The translations under genes and the position numbers were made by a program. A model generated the notes under the pieces. That model was given only the letters and a program-made list of their open reading frames with translations, had not been told where the DNA came from and ran no database searches. Of a stretch of 64,000 bases of DNA, positions 1-9,582 are shown piece after piece (position 1 is the stretch's first letter; every line of letters starts with the position of its first letter). The stretch is from Thermophagus xiamenensis (GTDB taxonomy: Bacteria; Bacteroidota; Bacteroidia; Bacteroidales; Marinilabiliaceae): the NCBI RefSeq assembly GCF_900112795.1, contig NZ_FONA01000013.1, positions 51,363 through 115,362 of the forward strand, written 5' to 3'.

Positions 1-303
1 GCTTTGGGCGCATTAAAACAGTTGAGGGATATGGGAATAAAAATCCCGCAAGAAATTAAAATTTGCGGCTTTGCCAATGAGCCTTTTGCCGGTTTGGTGG
101 AACCGGGCCTTACTTCTGTTGAGCAAAATGCTTTTGAAATGGGTAATCAAATTGCTCGTTCCATTATAAGTAATTTAGAGAAAGATGAATTTGATGAAGA
201 AGAAATTCTAATACCGGTTAGCTTAATTCCCAGAGCCTCTTCTATGAATAGTTTTACATCGGCTATGTTTCAATACGAAGGTGATAATTTTGATGTTAGA
301 TAG
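1..303 (+). CDS. LacI-family transcriptional regulator, C-terminal fragment
   Basis: The open frame runs in from the left edge with no start codon, so only about the last 100 residues are visible. They contain the end of a periplasmic-binding-protein-like effector domain: the segment ALKQLRDMGIKIPQEI, then GFANEPFA and a following LTSVEQ, which is the usual order in LacI/PurR proteins (helix, 'P.D..v.GFDn', 'LTtv.Q'). LacI regulators normally bind a sugar or sugar acid and control the adjacent catabolic genes. Here the uronate genes start 63 bases downstream on the same strand, so control of that cluster is a reasonable inference. The DNA-binding N-terminus lies outside the window. Confidence 0.8.
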   Translation, partial: ALGALKQLRDMGIKIPQEIKICGFANEPFAGLVEPGLTSVEQNAFEMGNQIARSIISNLEKDEFDEEEILIPVSLIPRASSMNSFTSAMFQYEGDNFDVR

Positions 304-365
304 TTTAATGTATTAAATGAAGAAAAAGGTATTAAGGTGTTTTTGCTGTATTAAATTTTTTAACT

Positions 366-1673
366 ATGAAGCTTAAAAAGAGTTGCTTTATTTTAATATT
401 TTGTTTAATGGTTTTTCCAGTATTATCTCAGAAATATCGAGTTTTAGAATTGGCTGAAGGATGGGCCAAAACATCTATAAATGCCACAATATTTAGAAAA
501 AATTCGGTGGTTAGTGACGGGAAATTTCAATACATTGCCTGGTATGATACTTTAGGATATGTAACATTGGGAAAGCGTTCTCTAAAAAATGACCACTGGG
601 AAATAAAGCAAACCAATTTGAAAGGAAATGTTTATGATGCTCACAATAGTATAAGTATCATGGTTGATGGTGATGGTTATCTTCATTTGGCATGGGATCA
701 TCACGATGGTCCTCTGAATTATTGCCGGAGCAAACGACCTGGGGCCCTTGATTTAACTAATAAACTTCAAATGGTAGGTTCTTTTGAAGATCAAGGTGTT
801 ACTTATCCTGAATTTTATCGATTACCCAATGGCGATTTGTTGTTTGCTTATCGTCATGGAGCTTCAGGAAAGGGAAATTTAGTATTAAACAGATATTATA
901 CTAAAGAAAAAACTTGGCGTAGGATTCAAAACTCTTTAATCGATGGCGAAGGAGAGCGAAATCCTTACTGGCAAATGTGTGTGGATAAATCCGGGGTTAT
1001 TCATATATCTTGGGTTTGGCGTGAGTCCTGGGATATCTTTACGAATCATGATCTTTGTTATGCTAAATCTTATGACGGTGGGGAAAATTGGGTAACCAGC
1101 CGGGATGAACCTCTGGTTATTCCAATAACCGCTTCAACAGCTGAGTATGCGATGAAAATTCCCCAAGGTAGCAATCTTATTAATCAGACTTCTATTTATG
1201 CAGATTCAAAGGGACAGCCTTTTATAGCTACTTATTGGACTCAATCTGGAGATACTGTTCCTCAATTTTATTTGGTATATCTTAAAGATCGGCAATGGAA
1301 TGTTTCACAAGTCACAAAGCGTCAAATGCCTTTTTCTCTTAAGGGTGGGGGTACACGTCGCATTCCTGTTAGCAGGCCACAAGTTATTTTGTCTGAAAAA
1401 AAGAATAGAGTGTATGTGATTTATCGAGATAGGGAGCAAAATAACAATATTTGTATTTCATCGGCTCCATTGCGTAATTTAAACAATTGGTCTTTAACAA
1501 CAATTTCCGGATTTGATGTTGGCCAATGGGAACCCTCTTATGATACGGAATTATGGAAAGGAAAGGAAAAGCTTCATTTGTTTGTGCAAAAGGTGGGGCA
1601 AGGAAAAGGTAATGAGAAACCTGAAAATTTAACCGCACAATTGGTTAAGTTGTTTATTTTTAAAAAATTATAA
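366..1673 (+). CDS. Secreted BNR_4-type beta-propeller protein, candidate polysaccharide lyase
   Basis: The 435-residue product starts with a signal peptide (lysines, then a hydrophobic stretch to about residue 21, LS-QK). The mature part has repeated W/Y-rich propeller strands and the block AWDHHDGPLNYCRS near residues 104-117, followed by GVTYPEF. This matches the BNR repeat-containing family (PF15892), which includes seven-bladed propeller polysaccharide lyases of the ulvan type. A lyase releases 4,5-unsaturated uronate ends, which are eventually handled by KduI and KduD, and both genes follow directly. The secreted location and this context support a lyase, but no catalytic residue was verified against a structure. 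A non-catalytic glycan-binding or glycosidase role remains possible. Confidence 0.65.
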   Translation: MKLKKSCFILIFCLMVFPVLSQKYRVLELAEGWAKTSINATIFRKNSVVSDGKFQYIAWYDTLGYVTLGKRSLKNDHWEIKQTNLKGNVYDAHNSISIMVDGDGYLHLAWDHHDGPLNYCRSKRPGALDLTNKLQMVGSFEDQGVTYPEFYRLPNGDLLFAYRHGASGKGNLVLNRYYTKEKTWRRIQNSLIDGEGERNPYWQMCVDKSGVIHISWVWRESWDIFTNHDLCYAKSYDGGENWVTSRDEPLVIPITASTAEYAMKIPQGSNLINQTSIYADSKGQPFIATYWTQSGDTVPQFYLVYLKDRQWNVSQVTKRQMPFSLKGGGTRRIPVSRPQVILSEKKNRVYVIYRDREQNNNICISSAPLRNLNNWSLTTISGFDVGQWEPSYDTELWKGKEKLHLFVQKVGQGKGNEKPENLTAQLVKLFIFKKL

Positions 1674-1726
1674 AGTCTTTGTCAGATAGTTAAATATTAA
1701 TAATGTTGATCTAAAAAAATAAAGTT

Positions 1727-2563
1727 ATGAATTACGAATTAAGGTACGCCGCACATCCAGACGATTTCAAGAGTTACGATACGAATAGGATCCGTAAGGA
1801 TTTTCTTATTGAAAAGGTGATGGTACCTGGAGAAATTAACCTCGTTTACTCTTTGTATGATAGATATATTGTAGGGGGAATAGTTCCAACTGATAAACCG
1901 TTGAAGCTTGAAACGTTTAAAGAGCTGAAGGCCGATTTTTTCCTTCAACGCCGTGAAATGGGCATTATTAATGTCGGGGGTGATGCCAAAATTATCGCTG
2001 ATGGAAATGAATATATTTTGAAATATAAGGAAGCCCTTTATTTGGGCAGTGGAAATAAAGACGTTATTATGACTTCCGTTGATGCTTCCCGACCGGCTCA
2101 TTTGTACATTAATTCAGCACCTGCGCACCATCAATACCCCAACCAAAAAGTAACGCGTGACGATGCAGAAATAGTAGAGCTTGGTGCCCTTGAAAGTTCC
2201 AACCACCGGGTAATTAATAAACTGTTGGTTAATAGTGTCGTGAAGACTTGTCAATTACAAATGGGAATGACTGAACTGAAACCCGGCAGTGTTTGGAATA
2301 CTATGCCTGCCCATACACATACTCGCAGGATGGAAGCCTATTTTTATTTTGAAGTTCCGGAAGATCAGGCAATTTGTCATTTTATGGGTCAACCCAATGA
2401 AACCCGACACATTTGGATGAAAAATGAGCAAGCCGTTATTTCTCCTTCTTGGAGTATCCATAGTGCTGCTGGAACTTCAAATTATACCTTTATTTGGGGC
2501 ATGGCTGGTGAAAACCTTGACTATGATGATATGGAGAAATGTGGCCCGCAGGATTTAAAATAA
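1727..2563 (+). CDS. kduI: 5-keto-4-deoxyuronate isomerase (4-deoxy-L-threo-5-hexosulose-uronate ketol-isomerase)
   Basis: The 278-residue cytoplasmic protein has the normal length of KduI and opens with the family N-terminus ([13 protein letters not shown]). KduI converts 4-deoxy-L-threo-5-hexosulose uronate, the spontaneous product of unsaturated uronates, to 3-deoxy-D-glycero-2,5-hexodiulosonate. The zinc ligands known from the E. coli enzyme are all present and even share its numbering: H196 and H198 in [13 protein letters not shown]203 in the same block, and H245 in [10 protein letters not shown]. The gene lies 53 bases after the BNR_4 gene and about 200 bases before kduD, on one strand, in the order expected for a uronate pathway. 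Confidence 0.95.
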   Translation: MNYELRYAAHPDDFKSYDTNRIRKDFLIEKVMVPGEINLVYSLYDRYIVGGIVPTDKPLKLETFKELKADFFLQRREMGIINVGGDAKIIADGNEYILKYKEALYLGSGNKDVIMTSVDASRPAHLYINSAPAHHQYPNQKVTRDDAEIVELGALESSNHRVINKLLVNSVVKTCQLQMGMTELKPGSVWNTMPAHTHTRRMEAYFYFEVPEDQAICHFMGQPNETRHIWMKNEQAVISPSWSIHSAAGTSNYTFIWGMAGENLDYDDMEKCGPQDLK

Positions 2564-2761
2564 AAAACAGTAGCAAGTTTTTGAACAAAATAATGGTAAG
2601 TCCCAAATGTTGGAATATATAGCATTTGAATTACCAATAATAGTTCTTTTGTCTGCTGTACTTAGAAAATAATGTGGATAATTGACAGGATAATAGACTC
2701 AGGTGAGTTTTATGTTTTTAATAACAATAAACTTTGATTAACCCAGATAAAAAATTTAAAT

Positions 2762-3574
2762 ATGAATTTTTTAAAGGAATTATTTGACCTTTCCGGTAAG
2801 GTGGCTTTGGTTACCGGCGGAAGTCATGGCATTGGTATGGCCATTGCCAAAACGCTTGGGAAAGCCGGTGCAAAAGTTGTTATCAATGGAAGATCGCAAG
2901 AAAAATTGGAACAAAGCAAAGCTGAGTTCAAAAAAGAAGGAATTGAAGTATTCGCATTGGCTTTCGATGTCACCAAGGAAAAGGAGGTGGACCAAGGTAT
3001 TTCAACCATTGAAAATAATGTAGGGTCTATCGATATTTTAGTGAATAATGCCGGTATGATAAAAAGGGTGCCAATGTTGGAGATGCCTGTCGAAGATTTT
3101 AAACAGGTGATAGATGTGGACTTGGTTTCCCCCTTTATTGTTTCGAAGCGGGTGGTGCCTGGTATGATAAAAAAGAGACAAGGTAAAATTATTAATCTTT
3201 GTTCAATGATGAGCGTTTATGGGCGCAATTCGGTATCGGCTTATGCCGCCGCAAAGGGAGGACTGAAACTTCTTACTGCCAATATGACTTGTGAATGGGC
3301 CAAGTACAATATTCAGGTAAATGGAATCGGGCCCGGATATATTGCTACATCTCAAACAGCGCCCATTCGTGAAGGCAACCATCCTTTTAATGACCTGGTA
3401 ATGACACGTACGCCTGCAGGTCGATGGGGTGACCCTGAAGATGTAGGTAATGCTGCGCTTTTCTTGGCCAGTAGGGCTAGTGATTTTGTAAACGGACACG
3501 TATTATACGTTGATGGTGGTATCTTAGCTAACTTTGGGTATGTTAAAGGTGAAAACGATTTGCCCAATGAATAG
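2762..3574 (+). CDS. kduD: 2-dehydro-3-deoxy-D-gluconate 5-dehydrogenase (short-chain dehydrogenase)
   Basis: The 270-residue protein is a classical short-chain dehydrogenase: TGGSHGIG at residues 18-25 (dinucleotide binding), NNAGM near 96, a catalytic serine before YAAAKGG (Tyr and Lys near 161-165), and PGYIAT after it. Sequence and its place next to kduI point to KduD, which reduces 3-deoxy-D-glycero-2,5-hexodiulosonate to 2-keto-3-deoxygluconate with NAD(P)H. It would act in the cytoplasm after KduI. The KDG kinase and aldolase that complete the route are not in this window. The 198-base gap upstream contains no gene. Confidence 0.9.
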   Translation: MNFLKELFDLSGKVALVTGGSHGIGMAIAKTLGKAGAKVVINGRSQEKLEQSKAEFKKEGIEVFALAFDVTKEKEVDQGISTIENNVGSIDILVNNAGMIKRVPMLEMPVEDFKQVIDVDLVSPFIVSKRVVPGMIKKRQGKIINLCSMMSVYGRNSVSAYAAAKGGLKLLTANMTCEWAKYNIQVNGIGPGYIATSQTAPIREGNHPFNDLVMTRTPAGRWGDPEDVGNAALFLASRASDFVNGHVLYVDGGILANFGYVKGENDLPNE

Positions 3575-3651
3575 GTCATGACTGTTACTAAATAAATAAG
3601 AACAGTTTATGTATTCCTTTTGACCATTATAGCAAAACAAACTACCTAATT

Positions 3652-4932
3652 ATGAAAAGAATAAAAATAATACTTGGAGTTGCAGTTTTTTTACTTTTGT
3701 GGACATCCTCTTGTTCTAAAAAACAATTGCTCGTGGTTTCTAATCCTTTGGATGTGGAAAGAATAGATGAAACCATTATAGTAAAACGAACTGAGCTGGA
3801 ACAGCGTTATGGTGAAATCCCGGATGGATATGCTGTGGCACTTAAGCTCGATAATAAATATGTTCCGTCCCAGGTTGATGATATGGATGGAGATGGTATA
3901 TGGGATGAACTTGTTTTTACGCTTGATTTTAAGCCTTCTGAAACTTTATCGCTCAATGTAGTAACAATACCGGAAAATGAGTATCCGGATTTTCCAATGC
4001 GGACCAATATCCAACTTGGTATTCTTCAATCAGATAGTTCTTATAAAGAGGTAGATAAATATGATGCTCCATCTATTTCTGAAGGGTTTAAAATTATAGC
4101 ACAGGGAGAAAGTGTAAGCTGGGAAAATGATAAAATGGGGTTTCGTAACTATTTTGATGTTAGAAATATAAAGGACTTATTTGGGAAGCTAAAACCCGAT
4201 ATCATTCTCGATAAGCTTCATACTCCAGATATACCTAATTATCATGAGCTGTCTGATTGGGGAATGGATATTTTGCACTGTGGAAGTTCTTTAGGTGCCG
4301 GTGGACTGGCCATGTTAGAGGCTGATTCTCTTTACCGTTTGGGATCTACTGAAAAATATTCCTTTGAAAAGATTACTGAAGGGCCTGTTCGTTCTGTCTT
4401 TGATCTTAAATACGAAGGTTGGAAAGTGGCAAATCAATCCCTGTCGGCTGTTGAGCGAATTACTATTTATCCTGGCAAATATTGGTTTATGTCAGATGTA
4501 ACTGTTTCTGATTTTGAAGGGACTAAACAACTGGTTACAGGAATTGTTACAAGCAAGCTTACGAATGATCCATTTGAGTTTAAGGCTGAACCCGGGTATC
4601 GTGTAATAGGCACACACGACCGACAATCAGAAAATAATGATGAACTCGGAATGGCCGTGATGCTTAAGGACAATGAAGTTACCAGGATTGCCAGGACTAC
4701 TGATATCAATTTTTTTGAAAGAGGTTACCAAACAGTGGTGGAGAAAGGTTTTAGTCATGTTATTTCAGAAACTTATTATGTAGCTCAAAAAATAAAAGCC
4801 GATAAACCAGCACGGCATTATTTCTTTGCAGTTTGGGGGCTGGAAAATGAAAAGTGGAAAAATCCCGAAAATTTTAAAGCATACATTTCTTCCGAAGCTG
4901 AAAAGATTGGAAATCCCGTGGTAATCAATTAG
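3652..4932 (+). CDS. DUF4861 family lipoprotein
   Basis: The 426-residue product has a lipoprotein signal peptide: MKRIKIILG, a hydrophobic core, and the lipobox TSSC with Cys at about residue 21. The mature protein matches DUF4861, a family found in Bacteroidota polysaccharide utilisation loci and usually encoded beside polysaccharide lyases or uronate enzymes. Visible family features are the early block (N/D)P.D..R.DE..., VDDMDGDGIWDELVF, and later SDWGMDILHCGSSLGAGGLA. Its function is not established; its beta-rich sequence and surface location suggest a role in handling oligosaccharides. It is the last gene of the same-strand run that starts with the BNR_4 gene. Confidence 0.8.
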   Translation: MKRIKIILGVAVFLLLWTSSCSKKQLLVVSNPLDVERIDETIIVKRTELEQRYGEIPDGYAVALKLDNKYVPSQVDDMDGDGIWDELVFTLDFKPSETLSLNVVTIPENEYPDFPMRTNIQLGILQSDSSYKEVDKYDAPSISEGFKIIAQGESVSWENDKMGFRNYFDVRNIKDLFGKLKPDIILDKLHTPDIPNYHELSDWGMDILHCGSSLGAGGLAMLEADSLYRLGSTEKYSFEKITEGPVRSVFDLKYEGWKVANQSLSAVERITIYPGKYWFMSDVTVSDFEGTKQLVTGIVTSKLTNDPFEFKAEPGYRVIGTHDRQSENNDELGMAVMLKDNEVTRIARTTDINFFERGYQTVVEKGFSHVISETYYVAQKIKADKPARHYFFAVWGLENEKWKNPENFKAYISSEAEKIGNPVVIN

Positions 4933-5463
4933 GTAGCCATTGATTGAATACCATTTAAATATTCGGATTAAATTTTTGTAATTGGTTTAATGAAAAGCAA
5001 TGGCAGTAAGTTTATAATTTTGTTACAGTTACAAGCTAACTCGGCCATGCTTGTTTTTTCATTTTTCGGTTGTAGAATGATTTTCTTTTAGCCGGTATTT
5101 CTAAATTCTAAATTTCTATTGTATATTGTTGACGTTTTAATAGGTTTTATTAGTTGTGTGTGAAAGGAGTGGGGCTGTAATTAACAGTTTCACTCTTTTT
5201 TGTGAGTGTTTTCAATGTATCTTATGGATAATGTTGATAGGCAAGTTCTATATGTATAATTTTATGTGGTAGATGTTGGGATTGTGGTGAGCTGTATTTT
5301 TCCCGTGAAGTCAAAAATCTAAAGGGTATAGTTTCCCTGATATAAAAATGTGAATTATAAAAAAAGGAGACGTCCAATCCGTTTTTGGATGTATCGTGGG
5401 GAAAATGAACATCTCCTTGCTTTTGTTATTAAAATTGTGTCCTTTAAAGAGGTTGATGGTGTT
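4933..5463 (+). other. Intergenic stretch without a supported gene
   Basis: This 530-base gap separates two convergent genes. I see no convincing coding frame. At 5158-5200 a GTGAAA...TTTCAC pair followed by CTTTTTT could be a weak terminator for the uronate genes. Around 5040-5060 the string GGCCATGCTTG followed by T residues resembles the distal arm of the R2 repeat described elsewhere, but it is too short to assign. Confidence 0.4.
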
Positions 5464-6270
5464 TTAAAGAATTTCTATCAATTCCACCTCAAATACAAGC
5501 GTTTCATTAGGTCCAATTTTATCACCCGCTCCATTTACTCCATAGGCCAGGTCGGAAGGAATAAATAATTTCCATTTGGCACCTACTGGCATTAACATTA
5601 AAGCCTGTTTCCATCCTTCAATAACCTGGTTCACTCTAAAGGTGGCCGTATCGCCACGTTCAATGGAACTGTCGAAAACGGTTCCGTCCAGCAGTGTACC
5701 ATGATATGTGCAACGCACCTTATCGGTTGCATTAGGTTTAGGACCTTTTCCATCCTTTATAATTTGATATTGAAGTCCACTTTCTAATGAAATAATTCCT
5801 TTATTAAGAGCGTTTTTGTTTAAAAATTCTTCTCCCTTTTTAAGATTTTCCCTGGCTTTGGCATTTTTCAAGCTATCTTTTCTCTCCCTTATTTGTTGGT
5901 AGATTTTACGAATATATAAGTCGGCTGTCATTTCGGTAAAATAGGAATGGTCATAGGCTAATTCATTAAAAAATCCTTTTTTGAAGATTTCAACGTTAAT
6001 TGAATCAAACTGTTTATGGCGAAAGTCTATATATCTTTGTAACAGGTTTGAGTTCTTTAATGATAAGGCTACTTTCCTATAGTCGATCGTATCGAAGGGT
6101 ATTTGTTTTAAATTGTTTTTCCAGCTGTTGGCTTCGTAAAATCCCAAGGCATAACTTAAACTGTCCAGTTGCGTTTTGAGTTCTACTTTTCCTGTATTTG
6201 GTACACGGTTACAGGTAACTATGGACAAAAGAACAATAGGGATGAACAGGTACAATAGTCTTTTTTTCAT
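5464..6270 (-). CDS. FKBP-type peptidyl-prolyl cis-trans isomerase, lipoprotein
   Basis: The 268-residue product has a hydrophobic N-terminus ending in a lipobox-like VTC with Cys near residue 20, so it is probably anchored in the cell envelope. Residues of about 30-140 form a helical, lysine- and glutamate-rich dimerisation-type region (LDSLSYALGFYEANSW...) like that of Mip/FkpA/FklB proteins. The FKBP catalytic domain follows (about 160-268) with YHGTLLDGTVFDSS, VIEGWKQAL, and LAYGVNGAG plus NETLVFEVELI. The FKBP fold catalyses prolyl isomerisation and assists folding of secreted proteins. The gene stands alone, convergent with the uronate cluster. Confidence 0.9.
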   Translation of the reverse strand: MKKRLLYLFIPIVLLSIVTCNRVPNTGKVELKTQLDSLSYALGFYEANSWKNNLKQIPFDTIDYRKVALSLKNSNLLQRYIDFRHKQFDSINVEIFKKGFFNELAYDHSYFTEMTADLYIRKIYQQIRERKDSLKNAKARENLKKGEEFLNKNALNKGIISLESGLQYQIIKDGKGPKPNATDKVRCTYHGTLLDGTVFDSSIERGDTATFRVNQVIEGWKQALMLMPVGAKWKLFIPSDLAYGVNGAGDKIGPNETLVFEVELIEIL

Positions 6271-6617
6271 GCTTGCGTAATTTATTTTTGTTTATAAAAA
6301 AGATGTGATTAATTTTTTTAGTCGGTTTGATTATAAGGAAAGACCATATTTAAAGATTGGGTTCTTCGTATGCTTAATTCTTTTATTTAGGTACTCATCC
6401 CATTTTTATTCTTAAGGCAATTCTAAATTTATTAACTGTACATTATCATTTAATGTAAGGTAAAAATAGAACAAATAATTTAAAACAGCATATTAGAGGA
6501 ATGATGCACTGCCCGTATTTCTAAAAAAGAGATTGATTACTACAATTCCGAAAAAAACTTGTAACTAAATTCTTTTAAATTAGTATTTAGAAAATGTATA
6601 AGTGTTAGTAGGTTAAT
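6271..6617. other. Intergenic stretch without a supported gene
   Basis: This gap of about 350 bases lies between two genes on the minus strand. It is very AT-rich and I see no coding frame, repeat copy or strong hairpin. It presumably holds the promoter of the FKBP gene, but no clear -7 TAnnTTTG box could be fixed. Confidence 0.4.
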
Positions 6618-7388
6618 TTATTTTTTTATAGCTCTAAGCATTTCTCTTTTTCCGGGTGGTCCTGGAATTTTCTCTGTTTTAAGACCTGCCTTTTGCATGG
6701 CCCTGCGTACAATTCCTTTTGCACTATAGGTGGTTAATATAGCACCGGAATTCATAATATTAGCAATGTTTTCAAATATTTCGGGAGTCCACAGATCTGG
6801 TTGTTTGTCAGGGGCAAAGGCATCAAAATAGACTAAATCAAATTTATGAGTGCTTTTAAATTTTTGTAAATCTGTATGCTCTTTGAATAATTGGAATTGA
6901 GGTGTTATTTGTTTAGGCTGGTCCCATTGTGCGTTATGAATTTCATTGAACCAGTTACTTGCTTTTGAGTGAGGAATTTGTTGTGGATAATTAATTTTTT
7001 CGATTATTTCTTTGCTTAGTGGAAATTTTTCGAGTGAATGGTAATAAATAGAGTGGTTTTGGCTATAAGTTAAAGTTAACAAGGCATTAAGTCCTGTTCC
7101 AAAGCCAACCTCCAAAATCTGGATAGGCTTTGAATGGTAATTTTTTGCATTGATAATTGGGTCAAACGAACTATTTTTGGTCATTAATTGGGAAGGTGTA
7201 TTGAAATGTTCACTTTCTAATTCCGTATTTTTTTCAAAATAAAACATCAGTCCGGCCCAAATAAAAACATGCATAGATTCCTGGATGGCACCATGAACGG
7301 AATGGTAATGTTCATTGAGATCAGGACGATATAGTGTGGATGAACCGTCTTCAGATGTTTTAAGTATAATTGGAGGATAATCTTGCAT
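6618..7388 (-). CDS. mnmD: tRNA 5-(aminomethyl)-2-thiouridine-34 methyltransferase, stand-alone MnmD
   Basis: The 256-residue protein matches the methyltransferase half of MnmC (DUF752). It has the SAM-binding motif ILEVGFGTGLNALLTL at residues about 91-106 and the family block YFDAFAPDKQPDLWTPEIFENI near residue 187. The end is GPPGKREMLRA. MnmD methylates the 5-aminomethyl group of the wobble uridine in certain tRNAs to give mnm5s2U. E. coli fuses this to the MnmC1 oxidase; here the methyltransferase is separate, as is common in bacteria that lack the fusion. No partner gene is adjacent. Confidence 0.88.
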   Translation of the reverse strand: MQDYPPIILKTSEDGSSTLYRPDLNEHYHSVHGAIQESMHVFIWAGLMFYFEKNTELESEHFNTPSQLMTKNSSFDPIINAKNYHSKPIQILEVGFGTGLNALLTLTYSQNHSIYYHSLEKFPLSKEIIEKINYPQQIPHSKASNWFNEIHNAQWDQPKQITPQFQLFKEHTDLQKFKSTHKFDLVYFDAFAPDKQPDLWTPEIFENIANIMNSGAILTTYSAKGIVRRAMQKAGLKTEKIPGPPGKREMLRAIKK

Positions 7389-7412
7389 TCGTCTGTTATT
7401 TATTTAATTCAT

Positions 7413-7492
7413 AGGTCAAATGGAACTTGCATGGCTCCAAAATTATATGCATGTTTTTGTTATAAGAATATTCATGCTCGGTTCTTTATAAA
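7413..7492 (-). repeat. Degenerate copy of the R2 hairpin repeat
   Basis: The order GTCAAATGGAACTTGCATGGCT ... CATG ... CATGCTCGGTTC follows the R2 unit seen at 42005-42112, in the same orientation, but with many substitutions and a changed centre. It lies between the divergent starts of mnmD and the nucleosidase gene. Confidence 0.55.
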
Positions 7493-7691
7493 TTTTGAAA
7501 CAAAGATAATGATAATAGGGGGCTTTGGCGATGACATTATGATTTTGTGAATTGCATAAGAGATTTTGAAATATTAAAATAAAAAATAAGTCCTGAAATC
7601 TTTTATAAACAAAGAATAGTTTACTTAAAATCATATGAATTTCTACCGGCCTAAAGAGGGCTTAAATAATTTATAGCAAAGGTTGTTAATA

Positions 7692-8423
7692 ATGAGGATA
7701 AATAAGATTACTTTTATTATAGCTATGGAAGCTGAGGCTAAACCAATAATAAAAAAGTTTAGCCTTTTGGAAGATAAGACTTTTTGTCCGGGATTACCCA
7801 TGCGTAGCTGGGTCGGAGAATTTGAAGGAACTAATGTTTCAATTGTGATTAATGGTAAAGATTCTGGCAATGGTTTAGATTTTATTGGAACTGAAGCAGC
7901 CACACTAGCGACTCATTTGGCAATAGAAAAGTTTCAACCTCAAATAATAATTAATGCAGGGACGGCCGGTGCATTTGCTTCAAAAGGCGCTCATGTTGGG
8001 GAAATATATCTTAGTTATCCTAAAGTGGTTTTTCATGATCATCGTGTGGATATACCAGGATGGAGACCTCATGGCGAGGGACACTTTAAGGTTTGGGATA
8101 CAGAACAATTAAAAACTTTAGGATTTAAATACGGAATTGTAACTACCGGTAGTTCTTTAGATATGTTACCAGAGGACGAAAAGCAAATAAATCGTTTGGG
8201 TGGTAAATTAAAAGATATGGAGGCTGCTGCAGTGATTTGGGTGGCCTCATTGCATAACATCCCTGCTTTTTGTGTTAAGGCGGTAACCGATTTAGTTGAT
8301 TCAGGAAAACCCACACATGAAGAGTTTCTTGAAAATTTAAAGTTTGCTACTACTAACTTGGCTGAGGGCTGTTTTAAAATTGTTAGATTTTTGGCTTATA
8401 ATCCTAATATTCGTTTGAAATAG
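7692..8423 (+). CDS. 5'-methylthioadenosine/S-adenosylhomocysteine nucleosidase-like protein
   Basis: The protein of about 243 residues belongs to the purine/uridine phosphorylase-nucleosidase superfamily. Visible features are TFIIAMEAEAKPII at the N-terminus, IINAGTAGAF, the ME-type substrate block KDMEAAAVIWVA, and FCVKAVTDLVD with the conserved Asp. These fit MTA/SAH nucleosidases, which cleave adenine from methylthioadenosine or SAH. The proximal sequence, including GLPMRSWVGEF, is closer to the plant-type group than to E. coli MtnN, so the exact substrate is uncertain. I prefer ATG at 7692 (MRINKITF) to a TTG nine bases upstream. The 3' end overlaps the convergent next gene by 28 bases. 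Confidence 0.8.
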   Translation: MRINKITFIIAMEAEAKPIIKKFSLLEDKTFCPGLPMRSWVGEFEGTNVSIVINGKDSGNGLDFIGTEAATLATHLAIEKFQPQIIINAGTAGAFASKGAHVGEIYLSYPKVVFHDHRVDIPGWRPHGEGHFKVWDTEQLKTLGFKYGIVTTGSSLDMLPEDEKQINRLGGKLKDMEAAAVIWVASLHNIPAFCVKAVTDLVDSGKPTHEEFLENLKFATTNLAEGCFKIVRFLAYNPNIRLK

Positions 8424-9490
8424 AGAAGTAGAAGAGAAAATCCCCTATGTTTACCGTATTGGTGATCCATATAAGCTTTTTCCGGGAAAAATTCTCTAAA
8501 TAGTAACAATGTTTTGTGATGTAATCCCGGAAGTTTTATGATGTCATTAAAAACCATAAGTTTGTGTTTTTGAGAAGTGTTTCTTTCCTTATGAAACATC
8601 ATTTCGTCAGGAAATGGAATGTTATGTTTGATGTTCCAGGGGTGGTGGGGTAATAAAAGAGAACTCCAATAGATAACTGAGGAAATTTGCCTTTGAACTT
8701 TAGGGTTAATGTTAATTATTTTTTGAAAAAAGTCAGAATCTTTTATGTTGCGTTGGAGAATTAATGCTAAATCGAGTAACCAGCTCAACCGCATGCCGCC
8801 CAGTTTATAGCCTTTGAAAATGTGTGCAGCCAAATGATAGGCTTGTAATACATCATTTAAAACAGTTATTTCAAGGTTGTTGGAAGGCGAAATGGTTTCT
8901 TTAAAGAGGTCTGTATTTTGAGGATTGAAGGAATTGCCTAACGCAAAAAGACGTTGGTGGGGTTCAATCATGATATTTTGCCATAGCATGGCAGGTATAT
9001 GAGCATTTATTTTGGCATGATATCCGGATAGGGGTGGGCAAAGGGTGGTTGCACCATGTTGTAGCATTATTTCTTGAAATGAATTTATTTTATCTTCAGG
9101 TACTAATATATCTATATCGCCCATCGGACGTAAAGCTTCTTGAGGATAAAGTGTATAGGCTAAAGCTATACCTTTTAATGGTATAATGGGAATGTTATGT
9201 TGTTGCGATATTGTATTGATATCCTGAAAAACTTTCCACTTTTGACGGTTCATTAACAGCGTTTGCAAATATTGCATTTTGAGAGGCTGTTCCAATTGAT
9301 CAGGCAGGCTACTCTTTTTTTGCTTTTGATATTGGTAGTAACACCAAGGTGCCACACCATTACGTGTTGCAAAATTTAAAATATCTTTAATACTTTCTGT
9401 TATTTCTGACCATTTTATACTTGTATCAAAGCGGCACCATTCAAAAACCAATTTGGCAATTGGGGATGAAAAAGGGCTGTTTTTACTCAT
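8396..9490 (-). CDS. Nucleotidyltransferase-fold family protein (NTP_transf_5-like)
   Basis: The 364-residue protein contains the core PLKGIALAYTLYP followed by RPMGDIDILVPEDK near residues 135-148. This is the minimal nucleotidyltransferase signature of PF14907, in which the D-x-D pair binds metal. The rest (aromatic, helical, with a NIMIEPHQRL segment) fits family members of about 350-400 residues. Such proteins occur near polysaccharide or peptide-modification genes, but none is near here and the acceptor is unknown. The gene is convergent with the nucleosidase gene, overlapping its end by 28 bases. Confidence 0.75.
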   Translation of the reverse strand: MSKNSPFSSPIAKLVFEWCRFDTSIKWSEITESIKDILNFATRNGVAPWCYYQYQKQKKSSLPDQLEQPLKMQYLQTLLMNRQKWKVFQDINTISQQHNIPIIPLKGIALAYTLYPQEALRPMGDIDILVPEDKINSFQEIMLQHGATTLCPPLSGYHAKINAHIPAMLWQNIMIEPHQRLFALGNSFNPQNTDLFKETISPSNNLEITVLNDVLQAYHLAAHIFKGYKLGGMRLSWLLDLALILQRNIKDSDFFQKIININPKVQRQISSVIYWSSLLLPHHPWNIKHNIPFPDEMMFHKERNTSQKHKLMVFNDIIKLPGLHHKTLLLFREFFPEKAYMDHQYGKHRGFSLLLLYFKRILGL

Positions 9491-9582
9491 GTGTCTTAAT
9501 TAATAACCTATCAAAATAAAATTTAGAAGGCAAAGCGCTCAAATGTTTATAGCAGGTTGTTACAATCCGGCTATAAATGAAT

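Noticed and set aside
4933..5463. R2 repeat copy near 5040
   Set aside because: Only about 12 bases (GGCCATGCTTG plus T residues) resemble the R2 arm; this is within chance for AT-rich DNA.
5350..5568. 72-residue plus-strand gene
   Set aside because: It lies mostly over the conserved FKBP catalytic region on the opposite strand, and its sequence looks like a shadow of that gene.
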